A stretch of 56,429 nucleotides of DNA from Bacteroidota bacterium (GTDB lineage Bacteria > Bacteroidota > Rhodothermia > JANXDC01). The notes below the pieces were generated by a model. That model saw only the letters and a list, made by a program, of their open reading frames with translations. It had not been told where the DNA came from and did not search any database. The translations under genes and the position numbers were made by a program. The DNA lies in the NCBI GenBank assembly GCA_025059945.1, contig JANXDC010000006.1, positions 1 to 56,429 on the forward strand, given 5' to 3'. Below, piece after piece: positions 17,831-26,580 of the stretch (positions are counted from its first letter, which is position 1; each line of letters starts with the position of its first letter).

Positions 17831-18772
17831 ATGCTGGACTTCACCAACCGCGAACTGGACTTGTACCTGGAGCGCTTTGAGTCCGAGTACCTGGCCGAAG
17901 CCAGCCCCGAGACGCGGGGTACCTATCGGCGCGCGCTCAACACGTTCCGGCAATGGTTTGCCCGACAAAAGGGGGCTTTCCGGTTTCGCGAAACGGACGT
18001 GGAGCGCTACCGGCTCTATCTGGTCCAGACCAAAAACCTGGCCGATGTGTCCGTCTCCACGTACCTGACGGCCCTAAGGCGGTTTTGTCAATATCTGGTT
18101 CAGGTGGGCCTGCTGGCGGAAAACCCCGCCCGGCGAATCCGCGGCAACCGCCGTCCCGGTGAGCATCGGCGTCGGTATCTGGAGCTGACAGAGCTGGAGG
18201 CGCTCCTGGAGGCCATCCCCAAGACGGACCTCATGGGTCTGCGGGACCGCGCGCTAGTCGGTCTTATGGCCTACTCGGGCGTAACGGAGATCGAGATCTC
18301 GCGGGCGCGGATTCTGGACCTGGAGCGTCATGCGGACCTGTGGTGGCTACGGGTGCAGCCCAAGGGGTATCAAGAGAAAACGGCCGTGGCCGAACTGCAC
18401 CCACAAAGCATACGCCTGCTAGAGGAATTCCTGCAGGCCTGGTCGGCGCGCCAGCCCCTAGAGCCCGGCTGGGGGTTGATACCCGGTCTGGGACCCCGCA
18501 ACCGCTTCGGCCCTATTCACACAAGAGCCCTGCGCAAACGCGTAGAGGATCATCTCAAACGCGCCGGATTGGCCGGTCCGGGCCGCTCGCCCCATAGCCT
18601 GGTCTACACGGCGGTGCGCGTGTGGCTAGAGGACCTGCTGCGCGAGCGGGGTAAGACGATGCCGGATGCCGAGATCATCGAATCCTTAAAAGAGCTCGTC
18701 TATCGCCGCATGCACCACCAAACGCTGGAAACCACGCTCGTATACCTGCGTCAGATCGGCATCGGGGTTTAG
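17831..18772 (+). CDS. Tyrosine recombinase homologue lacking both catalytic arginines
   Basis: A 313-residue protein with the XerC/D plan: SAM-like core-binding domain at residues 5-105 and a catalytic-domain fold at 115-310. The nucleophile Tyr305 and His296 (MHHQTLETTLVY) are kept with normal 9-residue spacing, and His255 is kept in PHSLVYT. Arg I, expected in the xxGLRxSE motif, is Thr152 (YSGVTEIEIS), and Arg II of HxxR is Val258. Both arginines stabilise the scissile phosphate, so the protein is probably inactive as a recombinase and may only bind DNA. ATG at 17831 lies 6 bases after the M24 peptidase stop. No att-site repeats or phage genes are nearby. Confidence 0.8.
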   Translation: MLDFTNRELDLYLERFESEYLAEASPETRGTYRRALNTFRQWFARQKGAFRFRETDVERYRLYLVQTKNLADVSVSTYLTALRRFCQYLVQVGLLAENPARRIRGNRRPGEHRRRYLELTELEALLEAIPKTDLMGLRDRALVGLMAYSGVTEIEISRARILDLERHADLWWLRVQPKGYQEKTAVAELHPQSIRLLEEFLQAWSARQPLEPGWGLIPGLGPRNRFGPIHTRALRKRVEDHLKRAGLAGPGRSPHSLVYTAVRVWLEDLLRERGKTMPDAEIIESLKELVYRRMHHQTLETTLVYLRQIGIGV

Positions 18773-18845
18773 GGCCGTTTATGCGGCACCGGTCGGCCCC
18801 GAGCCTCGGATCCCGGCCAGCTTGCCTCGGGGGCCTTCGGGAGGT

Positions 18846-19709
18846 ATGTCGCCACGTGGCCAAATAGAAGAAAGCGCCCCGGCTAAGATCAACCTGGGCC
18901 TACATGTGCTCGCCCGCAGACCCGACGGGTATCACGAGATCGACACGGTGCTGTTACCCGTAGCTTGGGAGGACCGCTTGCTGCTGCAAGCGCCAGCAGC
19001 AGATTTCGCCTTCACGTGCACGGACCCCGATTTGCCCCTGGGGGAGGAGAACCTCTGCGTGCGCGCGCTGCGACTGGTGCAGCGCGCGGGCCGGTGGCAG
19101 ACCCCCGTGCGCATCCACCTGGACAAACGCATACCCTACGGGGCCGGGCTGGGGGGCGGCTCTAGCGACGCGGCGGCCGTGCTGCGCGGCCTCAACAAAC
19201 TGGGGCTTAAGGCCTCCCCATCGGAGCTTGAGACCTGGGCCGCACAGCTGGGCTCCGATGTGCCGTTTTTCCTTCAGGCCATCCCCGCCCGGGCGCGGGG
19301 TCGGGGGGAGCTTCTGGAGCCCTGGCCGGGCTTCCACTGGCCGTTCTGGACCGTGCTCGTCTTTCCGGGGATTCGCATCTCCACGGCCGAGGCGTACCGA
19401 TGGGTCAGGCCCCGCTCTGAAGGGCGCCCTGATCTGGAGCGGCTGCTTCGGGATCTGGATCCGGTTCGTTGGCGGCGAGAGCTGGTCAACGACTTTGAGG
19501 CGCCGGTCCTGGATCGCCATCCGATGTTGCGCGCGCTTCGGGATCGCCTCTATGCCCTGGGCGCCCTTTATGCAGCCCTCTCCGGCAGTGGATCGGCCTT
19601 TTGGGCCATCTTCGAAACCGAACCCTCTGCGCGCGCCGCTCTGGAGGCCCTATCTCCCCTGGAGGCCAAGCTGAGCCCGCCACGTCCGTTTTTTCCTTGC
19701 CTTGGCTAA
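18846..19709 (+). CDS. ispE: 4-diphosphocytidyl-2-C-methyl-D-erythritol kinase
   Basis: Phosphorylates CDP-methylerythritol in the non-mevalonate isoprenoid pathway. GHMP kinase motifs are present: APAKINLGLHV at the N-terminus, the ATP loop PYGAGLGGGSSDAA in the middle and LSGSGSAFWAIF near the C-terminus. The ATG at 18846 gives 287 residues; GGGAGG lies only 1-2 bases upstream, which is close, and a TTG at 18822 is the alternative. No other isoprenoid gene is in the window. Confidence 0.93.
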   Translation: MSPRGQIEESAPAKINLGLHVLARRPDGYHEIDTVLLPVAWEDRLLLQAPAADFAFTCTDPDLPLGEENLCVRALRLVQRAGRWQTPVRIHLDKRIPYGAGLGGGSSDAAAVLRGLNKLGLKASPSELETWAAQLGSDVPFFLQAIPARARGRGELLEPWPGFHWPFWTVLVFPGIRISTAEAYRWVRPRSEGRPDLERLLRDLDPVRWRRELVNDFEAPVLDRHPMLRALRDRLYALGALYAALSGSGSAFWAIFETEPSARAALEALSPLEAKLSPPRPFFPCLG

Positions 19710-19728
19710 AGGGGTCGTGTTAGCTTAT
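19697..19728 (+). promoter_or_regulatory. Promoter of the TPR-barrel-TonB operon
   Basis: TTG at 19697-19699, 21 bases, TAGCTTAT at 19721-19728, inside and just after the end of ispE and 25 bases before the next ATG. The spacing equals that of the other promoter-like sites. Confidence 0.45.
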
Positions 19729-19753
19729 CGCCGGTTTACGTCGTCCGGTTCCG

Positions 19754-22700
19754 ATGCGCGCCTTATTTTCAATCGGCCTGTTGGGGCTGCTGGGTGTGTC
19801 CACTGCGTCCGGGGCGCAGGCGGACCCCGAGGCGCTTTTTCGTCAAGCCTATGAGCGACTCGTAGAGCGTCAATATCGGGACGCTTGGCGTCAGTTTGAT
19901 CGCTTCATCGCCCTCTATCCCGATCATGTGCTGCTGCCGGAGGCCTACTATTATCAAGCCGAGGCCGCTCTGGGTATGGGCTATCAAGAGCGGGCCCTAC
20001 AGTTGTACGAGAGCTTCGTACAGCGCTTTCCTTATCACCCCTTTGCCCTTGAGGCGTTGCTCTTTCTAGGTCAATCCGCCTTGAAGGCGGATAACTACGC
20101 GCTCGCCCTCCTTTACTGGCAGCAGGTGCGCGCTCGCGCCGGGGAAGCCGGTCTGCGCGCGCAGGCCGAATTCTGGATCGCCGAAGCGTACAGGCGCCTG
20201 GGCCGGTTGCAGGAGGCGGAGGCCGCCTACCAGGAGGTTTACCGGCGCCATCCCCGCTCCGAGGTCGCCTTGATCGCCCTGTATACGCTAGCGCAGCTCT
20301 ATCTGGAGCAGGGACGCCTGGAGGAGGCCCAGCAGGTGCTGGAACGGATTCAGCGGGCCTATCCGGAGCAGGCGACGCGGCCGGATTTTGTGCTCTGGCT
20401 GGCCGAGCTTCGGGCCCGCACCGGAAGGCTAGAGGAGCTCGTAGCGGATCTGGTTCCGCGACTAGATCGCCTGCCTTTTGATCTACAGGCGCGGGCCCTG
20501 TTTTGGATCGGGACGGCTTACGCGAAGATGCGCGACCCGGCTCGGGCGCTGGTGTATTTTGAACGCTTGCGTCGAGAACACCCCAGAAGCCCCCAGGCGC
20601 GCCGGGCGCAATACGAAATGGCCTGGGCCTACGCCGAACAGGGGGCCTACGCGCAGGCGGCCGCCGCTTTTGCCGAACTAGCTGCCTCGGGATTGGATTC
20701 TCTATCTGAGGCCGCCGCCTACTATGCGGCGGCCTTCTGGGAGAGGGCCGGCCGCATAGAGGAGGCGCGCCGGGCCTATGGGAGCCTGCTTGAGCGCTTT
20801 TCAGGCGGTTCTTGGCAGGATAGGGCTCTTCTGGAATGGGGTCGCCTCGAGCTGCGCCAGAACCGACCCGCGGAGGCCATTCCGATCCTCCGTCGCCTCT
20901 TGGAACGTCATCCCAACTCCCCCCTGCTCTCGGAGGGCCTGGAGTGGCTAGGTCAGGCGCATCTGTTGTTGGGCGAGTACACGCGCGCAGCCGAGGTGCT
21001 CGAGGTGGCCGCATCCCTAGGGGGTGTTCCCCTCGAAATGCGGCACCGGGCCCGGTTCCTAAAAGCCTGGACGCTGCTGCGCGGAGGCTTCTATAGGCAG
21101 GCCCTGCAAGAGTGCGAGCGCATTTATCAAGAGGCGCCCTCCGGCCCCTGGGCCCCAGAGGCCCTGTTTTGGGCGGCCGAGGCCCAGTTCCAGTTGGGCC
21201 AAGCCGAACGCGCCGCGGAGCTTTGGGGGCGCTTTCTGAGCGCGTTTCGGGATCACCCCTACAGCACGGCCGCTCGATACGGCCGAGCTTGGGCTCTGTT
21301 TCGAGCCGGCCGTTACGTTGAGGCCATCCCGGAATTTCGGGCTTTTCTAGGGGCGTACAGGCCTCCTGTAGGTGCGCTTATCCGCTATGACGACGACGCC
21401 CGGCTTCGGCTAGCGGATGCGCATTTCGCCCTCAAGCAATACGCAGAGGCCATCGCGGCCTATCAAGCCGTCATCGACCGCGGGGGGGCTGGGGCCGACT
21501 ACGCGCTTTTTCAGCAAGCTATGGCCCGCTACTATGGCAACAGCCCCCAGGAGGCGATCCGGCTGCTGCGCTTGCTGCGAGAGCGATACCGGTCCTCGGC
21601 CTACGCCGATGAGGCGCACTATCAGATCGGCTGGATCTATTTTCGGCTAGGCCGCTACCCGGAGGCCATCGCGGAGTTCGAGCGGCTGCGTTCGCAAAAC
21701 CCCGCAAGCCCGTTCGCCCCACAGGCGCTCTACAATATCGGAGACGCCTACTATAACGCGGGCCGGCTGGAGGAGGCGGTCCGCGCATATGAGGATTTTG
21801 TGCGCCAATACCCCCAACATCCGCTTGTGGTGGAAGCGATCTCAAGCGCGCAGTACGCTTATGAGGCCTTGGGGCGTTCCGAGCAAGGCGAGGCGCTCCT
21901 GGAGCGTTTTGCCGCCCAAAACCCGGATAACCCGCTAGTGGAGGAGCTCAGGTATCGGATCGGGGAGCTTCGCCTGCAGGCGGGCCGCTACGAAGAGGCC
22001 ATCCGGGCCTTAAGGCGTTTTATCGAAACGGCACGCGGCACAAGACGGCTTCCGGAGGCCTACTACAACCTGGGCTTCGCCTATCGGCAGCTGGGTCGAT
22101 TGGAGGAGGCCATCGCCACCTGGCAGCGCCTGGTAAGCGATTTCCCTGGCGCCGATCAGCGCCGCGACGCCTTGCGCCAACTCGGGGAGCTATACCTGGA
22201 GCAGGGCCGCTACCGGCAGGCGATCGGGGTCTACCAGCTTTGGGAGCAAGCTGCACGCACGGCCGAGGAGCGGCTTTCGGCCCTCGTAGGACAGGCGCAG
22301 GCCCATCTGGAGCTAGGCAATGCGGCGCAGGCCGAGCAGCTCCTACGCCGCGCCCTGGGCCGCGACGGGGGCGATTCTCTCACGGTTCTGCGGGCCGAGC
22401 TCGTTATGGCCCGGGCTCTTGAAGCCCAAGGCCGTCTGGAGGAGGCCGAGCGGCTATACCAAAAAGTGGCCAACGCGGGTCAGGCCGATCCGGGCGCGGA
22501 GGCGCAGTTCCGGCTGGGGATCCTATATCGGCGTCGAGGGCTTCTGGCGCAGGCCGTGGATGCCTTCAATCGGGTGGGGATCGTCTTCGGTGGGGAGCTC
22601 GAATGGGTCGTCCGAGCCCGCTTGGAGCAGGCCCACACGCTGCGCGATATGGGCAACCGAGCCCAGGCGATCCGGCTCTATGAGTCCATCCTGCAAGATT

Positions 22701-22774
22701 ATCCCGGCACGCAGGCCGCCCTGGAGGCCGCGCGCGAACTAGCGGCCCTGCAAAGGGCAAATCCGCGGAGATGA
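19754..22774 (+). CDS. Large periplasmic TPR protein
   Basis: A 1006-residue protein with a signal peptide (MRALFSIGLLGLLGVSTASGAQA) followed almost entirely by TPR-like helical repeats, roughly two dozen units of the BamD/YbgF type (GRYxEAIxxFxRLxxxxPxSxxAxxAxYxxG). The C-terminal part keeps regular 34-residue spacing. Such proteins are protein-protein scaffolds; large periplasmic TPR proteins beside TonB genes are known in Bacteroidota. Its TGA overlaps the ATG of the barrel gene (ATGA), so the two are translationally coupled. It has its own promoter-like site. The exact partner is not shown by the sequence. Confidence 0.85.
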   Translation: MRALFSIGLLGLLGVSTASGAQADPEALFRQAYERLVERQYRDAWRQFDRFIALYPDHVLLPEAYYYQAEAALGMGYQERALQLYESFVQRFPYHPFALEALLFLGQSALKADNYALALLYWQQVRARAGEAGLRAQAEFWIAEAYRRLGRLQEAEAAYQEVYRRHPRSEVALIALYTLAQLYLEQGRLEEAQQVLERIQRAYPEQATRPDFVLWLAELRARTGRLEELVADLVPRLDRLPFDLQARALFWIGTAYAKMRDPARALVYFERLRREHPRSPQARRAQYEMAWAYAEQGAYAQAAAAFAELAASGLDSLSEAAAYYAAAFWERAGRIEEARRAYGSLLERFSGGSWQDRALLEWGRLELRQNRPAEAIPILRRLLERHPNSPLLSEGLEWLGQAHLLLGEYTRAAEVLEVAASLGGVPLEMRHRARFLKAWTLLRGGFYRQALQECERIYQEAPSGPWAPEALFWAAEAQFQLGQAERAAELWGRFLSAFRDHPYSTAARYGRAWALFRAGRYVEAIPEFRAFLGAYRPPVGALIRYDDDARLRLADAHFALKQYAEAIAAYQAVIDRGGAGADYALFQQAMARYYGNSPQEAIRLLRLLRERYRSSAYADEAHYQIGWIYFRLGRYPEAIAEFERLRSQNPASPFAPQALYNIGDAYYNAGRLEEAVRAYEDFVRQYPQHPLVVEAISSAQYAYEALGRSEQGEALLERFAAQNPDNPLVEELRYRIGELRLQAGRYEEAIRALRRFIETARGTRRLPEAYYNLGFAYRQLGRLEEAIATWQRLVSDFPGADQRRDALRQLGELYLEQGRYRQAIGVYQLWEQAARTAEERLSALVGQAQAHLELGNAAQAEQLLRRALGRDGGDSLTVLRAELVMARALEAQGRLEEAERLYQKVANAGQADPGAEAQFRLGILYRRRGLLAQAVDAFNRVGIVFGGELEWVVRARLEQAHTLRDMGNRAQAIRLYESILQDYPGTQAALEAARELAALQRANPRR

Positions 22775-24534
22775 GCATGCGCTCGTTGTTGCTGCTCGTG
22801 AGCGCTTCTCTAGCTCCGATCGCGCTTCAAGCCCAGGGGATGCGTCCCGACACGACCCGGCTGCCGGAGCTCACCCCGAGGGCCGTGGAGGTACGGGGGG
22901 AGCTGCGGATCGAGCTGCCCTCCTTAGAGCGGCAACCGCTTACGGGCTTTGAGCTCACCCCTCGTCGCCTGCAGCTCGATACCCTGCGGGGGCCGTACGT
23001 GTTGCGCCGGGACTCCGCCGTGCAGCTTGCTCTGGGGTCTACGGCAGACCGCCCGCAGCCGCGCCCCCCACGGGTGCGCATCCCGGAACCGCCTTCGCGC
23101 GTAAGCCTGCGGGGTGGCTATGGACGCTTCGTATCCCCTGAGCTGGACCTGGAGTTTGCTCCGCGGCCCCTTTCCCATGTCTTCGGTATGCTTCGGTATA
23201 CGCATCGTTCCTCCCAAGGCCATCAGCCGAACGCGGCTTTCCGTCGTGATGAGCTGGAGCTCGCCTTCCTGGGGCTGCCCCGCATCCCTCTGAGCAGGGC
23301 TCCGTGGACGATGGAGCTAGCGCTCACGGGTCGGGATCACGGCTATCGCCTCTACGGGGTGCCCAAGCTCGAGCTCCCTCGCCGGCTTTCAAGCGTTATA
23401 GGGCAGGCTCGTCTGCGCTCTCAGGCGGCCTATGGATGGCTAGTCGACCTACAAGCTGCGCTGCGCGCGGACCGGGCGCTGCTGGATACTCTGCTGGACC
23501 GTCCGGACTGGGTGGCGGACTCCAGCCTGCGCATCCCGGCTAAAGTGCGGCTATCCGGCCGCCATGGCCGCGTTTACGCGCTTTTGGGCTATCGGGGCAC
23601 CGGCTCTGGGCTGCGCCTGGAGCTCACCTATGAACACGTCCAGGCCCCTCAGGAGCGCATGCAAACGGCCTCTGGGTGGCGCATGAGCCCTCGGTTGGTG
23701 GGCTCCTTTGAGCCCTCTTCCGGCTGGGCCGTCGATGCGGGGCTGCAGTGGGATCTGTTTCGCGGTCTAGCCGACTCGCTACCGGGGGAACAGCTTAGCC
23801 CCTACGCGCGGATTGCCTACCGCCTGAGCCCTCAAGTGGCCTTGTGGGCTCGCCTGCAGGGGGAGCTTAAGCTGGAGGCCGGTTTGGGTCCGCTCTTGGA
23901 GGAGATGCCTCATGTAGACCCCCGCAGCGGGCAGACAACGCCGCGCGCCCCGTATCGGGTCGATCTCGGCATAGACGCCTATTTGTTTGGCCCTTTTCGC
24001 GTTCACGGGCGCGCGGGATGGGCATGGTGGCGCAACTGGGCCTATCCAGAGGCCATAGCGCCGGGCCGCTTCGCAGTGGGGCGCGCACCCGAGGTGGCCC
24101 AGCTATACGGCGAGGTCACGCTCGCCCTGCGCCCCCCGAGCGGGCTTTGGGCGCAGGCTCTGGGGCGCTATGAGCGGATCCGGCAGGCCGGCTCCCGTCC
24201 GGTTTTCTACGCGCCGGATTGGCGTGCGCAGGTTGAGCTTGGGTACGCCTTTCCCACCGGTGTTGTGTTATCGGCCGAGGCGCGTTACGTGGGCCTTCGG
24301 ACGGTCGGCCAGGACCGGACGGCCTCCCCCGTTGGCCCCGCGCTCCCTGTGGCTTTGGCTTACCGCTCTTTACCGGCCTACCTATGGGTGAGCGCCGAGC
24401 TGTCGGCTCGCCTGAGCCGCTTCGCCGGGCTTTACGTGCGGCTTGAGAATCTGCTCAACCAAACGTACTATAGATGGGAATACTACCCAGAGCGACCCAT
24501 AGACAGCCGCATGGGACTATGGGTGCGTTGGTAG
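22771..24534 (+). CDS. Outer-membrane beta-barrel resembling a plugless TonB-dependent receptor
   Basis: A 587-residue protein with a signal peptide (MSMRSLLLLVSASLAPIALQAQ). After a Pro-rich periplasmic stretch up to about residue 105 it is a series of amphipathic strands with alternating aromatic and polar residues. The C-terminal part resembles TonB-receptor barrels (RLSRFAGLYVRLENLLNQTYY, YYPERPIDSRMGLWVRW), ending in an aromatic residue (Trp). No plug domain or TonB box is recognisable, so it is not a standard receptor. Another ATG at 22777 is possible. Being coupled to the TPR gene and upstream of exbB-exbD-tonB, it may be an energised or structural pore. Confidence 0.75.
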   Translation: MSMRSLLLLVSASLAPIALQAQGMRPDTTRLPELTPRAVEVRGELRIELPSLERQPLTGFELTPRRLQLDTLRGPYVLRRDSAVQLALGSTADRPQPRPPRVRIPEPPSRVSLRGGYGRFVSPELDLEFAPRPLSHVFGMLRYTHRSSQGHQPNAAFRRDELELAFLGLPRIPLSRAPWTMELALTGRDHGYRLYGVPKLELPRRLSSVIGQARLRSQAAYGWLVDLQAALRADRALLDTLLDRPDWVADSSLRIPAKVRLSGRHGRVYALLGYRGTGSGLRLELTYEHVQAPQERMQTASGWRMSPRLVGSFEPSSGWAVDAGLQWDLFRGLADSLPGEQLSPYARIAYRLSPQVALWARLQGELKLEAGLGPLLEEMPHVDPRSGQTTPRAPYRVDLGIDAYLFGPFRVHGRAGWAWWRNWAYPEAIAPGRFAVGRAPEVAQLYGEVTLALRPPSGLWAQALGRYERIRQAGSRPVFYAPDWRAQVELGYAFPTGVVLSAEARYVGLRTVGQDRTASPVGPALPVALAYRSLPAYLWVSAELSARLSRFAGLYVRLENLLNQTYYRWEYYPERPIDSRMGLWVRW

Positions 24535-24548
24535 GAGAGTCGCAACCC

Positions 24549-24749
24549 ATGGAGCCGTTGCCCGAACACTTCGATACTGTCGCCGCCACGGTCATCCGAC
24601 AGGCTCTGCTGGAGCGCAAAGTTGTGCGCCTGCCGGGCTTAGGGAAACTCAAAGTCGTGCACCACAAAAGCCGGCGCGAGCCCGGCCCGGACGGCAAGAT
24701 CTACCTCTTGCCGCCTGCGGATCGGGTGATCTTCGAATCTGAAAGCTAG
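24549..24749 (+). CDS. HU-like small protein
   Basis: A 66-residue protein. Its pattern of a helical start (HFDTVAATVIRQALLERK), a VRLPGLGKLKVV strand-turn, a basic arm (HHKSRREPGPDG) and a closing strand resembles half of an HU/HU-CCDC81 fold. The ATG at 24549 has GGAG 11 bases upstream, overlapping the barrel stop. Its stop codon TAG is in the same frame as the next gene, with only three codons between the stop and the next GTG. It may be one of the two HU-like modules that in other Bacteroidota precede a SPOR domain in one chain. Function unknown. Confidence 0.65.
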   Translation: MEPLPEHFDTVAATVIRQALLERKVVRLPGLGKLKVVHHKSRREPGPDGKIYLLPPADRVIFESES

Positions 24750-24758
24750 AGGGATAAG

Positions 24759-25829
24759 GTGCGCGCAGAGGCTTGGATACATCGCTTGGCCGACTTGTTA
24801 GGGGCATCGCCCGAAGAAGCGCGCGCTTGGCTGCAGGCCCGCATAGAGGGGCTCCAGGCCGAGCTGCGAAGAACCGGCCAGGCCCACTGGCCCGGCCTGG
24901 GTTGGTTTCGGAGGACTTCAGAGGGGGCCTTGCTTTTCGAGCCCGATCCCGATCTGGCGCAGGCCGTAAACGATAAATATGCGGGTCTTGAACCCCTGCT
25001 CGTCTCTGAATCCTGGGAGCTGCCGGACACAATCGGCGAAGCGGATTCCGGCGAGGCGGATTCGGAGGAGGGAAGTCCCACCTCGCCAGAATGGAAGCAA
25101 GCGCAGATCTATTCAGAGGGCTTGCAACAGCAGGGGGAAGTGGACTTCCCCAGGGAGGAAGCAGAAGAGACCTACACCCCCATCGCGTGGGGCGGTCTCT
25201 CCGTCGAGGGGCCCGACCGGCAAGGCAGCGCATGGTCCGAGCGGCCCCGGTATGAGCCCCCCCCGGCGCGCCTTCGCATGCGCAATCCAGCTCAAATTTC
25301 GCCTCGCTCTCCAAAGGGAATCCCCGTCTGGTGGCTGTTGGGTCTTGGGCTCCTCCTGGCCGCCGTAGGAACGTGGTGGTACTTCCGGGGGCAGCACCCC
25401 GGAGCCCCGCAAGCGGGTCCTAACGTGCCGCCTTCGGTCGCCGAGGCCCCGCGCGCCTTGGACCTATTTTCCGCGGATACGGTTAGGACCGATACGCTGG
25501 CAAGCGTTATGGCCCCGTCCTCAGCGGAGCCCTTCAGGTCCGAGCGTGCCGTCCCGGACTGGCTGCGCAGGCCTGTTCAGGCAGGGGCCGGCGGTTTTAC
25601 GATCGTGCTCGCCTCCTGGCCAACGGAACAGGAGGCCCAAGCCGACCGGGAACGGTTGTTGCGCTCTGGGGTAGAAGCTACCATCCTACCTGCACAGACG
25701 CCCATAGGCCGCCGCTTTCGACTCGTAATCGGCCAATTTCCAACGCGTCGAGAGGCTGAAACACGCCGGCGTGAGCTGATCGACCGGCTCGGCCGCTCCG
25801 ATGCCTGGATCTGGCGTCTTGTCCGGTAG
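24759..25829 (+). CDS. HU-like/SPOR domain membrane protein
   Basis: A 356-residue protein with three parts. Residues 1-80 resemble the HU-like module seen before SPOR domains in Bacteroidota (GLGWFRRTSEGALLFEPD, AVNDKYAGLEPLL). Residues 85-180 are acidic and low in order; a transmembrane segment follows at about 190-207 (WWLLGLGLLLAAVGTWWYF). Residues 275-356 are a SPOR domain (GFTIVLASWPTEQEAQADRERL, RLVIGQFPTRREAETRRREL), which binds denuded septal peptidoglycan. The N-terminus is thus cytoplasmic and the SPOR end periplasmic. The GTG start at 24759 has GAGGG 5 bases upstream. It lies in the frame of the preceding HU-like gene. Confidence 0.8.
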   Translation: MRAEAWIHRLADLLGASPEEARAWLQARIEGLQAELRRTGQAHWPGLGWFRRTSEGALLFEPDPDLAQAVNDKYAGLEPLLVSESWELPDTIGEADSGEADSEEGSPTSPEWKQAQIYSEGLQQQGEVDFPREEAEETYTPIAWGGLSVEGPDRQGSAWSERPRYEPPPARLRMRNPAQISPRSPKGIPVWWLLGLGLLLAAVGTWWYFRGQHPGAPQAGPNVPPSVAEAPRALDLFSADTVRTDTLASVMAPSSAEPFRSERAVPDWLRRPVQAGAGGFTIVLASWPTEQEAQADRERLLRSGVEATILPAQTPIGRRFRLVIGQFPTRREAETRRRELIDRLGRSDAWIWRLVR

Positions 25830-25854
25830 CGCAGCAAGAAAGGAGCTACACGCC

Positions 25855-26568
25855 GTGTGGATGCCCTGGCAAGCCCCCTTGCTTAACCCTGCCGATACGC
25901 TAGTGCAGCTGCCTGTAGCCCCGGAGCAGGCCATGAGCCTGTGGGATATGCTGCTTAAGGGCGGCTGGCTCATGATCCCCATCGCCCTCTGTTCGGTTCT
26001 GGCCGTCTTTGTGATTTTGGAGCGATGGCTGGTTTTGCGGCGAGCCCGCATGGAGATCCCGCCCTTCCTGCGCCAGATCCACGCCCTGCTGCAGGCCGGT
26101 GACGTGGCACAGGCCATCGCCGTTTGCGAAGAGGTCGATCGCCCGATCGCGCGCGTGCTTAAGCGGGGGCTTGAGCGGCTCGGGCGTCCGATCGAAGACA
26201 TCAAGGAGGCCGTCGAGCAGGCCGGACGGCAAGAGGCTTTTGCGCTGGAACGTCGCCTGGATTTGCTGGCCTCGATTTCGGGTATCGCCCCGCTGCTGGG
26301 TTTCCTAGGTACAGTTACGGGCATGATTCAGGCCTTTCAGCAGATCCAAGCCCTACAAGGCAACGTGAACCCGAGCGTGCTGGCGGGCGGGATCTGGGAG
26401 GCGCTTATCACCACGGCCGCCGGGCTGGCCGTAGGCATTCCGGCCTATGCGTTCTACAACTACCTCAACAGCCGGGTCAACCGAATGGTCTTCGAGCTAG
26501 AAGAGGCGGCCACGCGCTTCTTGGATCTGCTCGAGGAGCCTGTTCGGCCGGGAGCGCGCGGCCTATAG
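25855..26568 (+). CDS. exbB: MotA/TolQ/ExbB proton channel family protein
   Basis: A 237-residue inner-membrane proton-channel subunit that with ExbD energises TonB. Three transmembrane segments are seen: near residues 30-50 (LLKGGWLMIPIALCSVLAVFVIL) and two in the second half (ISGIAPLLGFLGTVTGMIQAF and LITTAAGLAVGIPAYAFYNYL). The latter two carry the conserved family motifs. A GTG at 25855 is preferred because AGGAG lies 9-10 bases upstream; the ATG at 25861 would be 15 bases away. The open frame to the left overlaps the SPOR gene. exbD follows after 12 bases. Confidence 0.9.
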   Translation: MWMPWQAPLLNPADTLVQLPVAPEQAMSLWDMLLKGGWLMIPIALCSVLAVFVILERWLVLRRARMEIPPFLRQIHALLQAGDVAQAIAVCEEVDRPIARVLKRGLERLGRPIEDIKEAVEQAGRQEAFALERRLDLLASISGIAPLLGFLGTVTGMIQAFQQIQALQGNVNPSVLAGGIWEALITTAAGLAVGIPAYAFYNYLNSRVNRMVFELEEAATRFLDLLEEPVRPGARGL

Positions 26569-26580
26569 GAGCCGAAACTT

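Noticed and set aside
19905-21014. 369-codon open frame antisense to the TPR gene
   Set aside because: Arg/Pro-rich shadow of a high-GC coding gene, without a ribosome site or homology.
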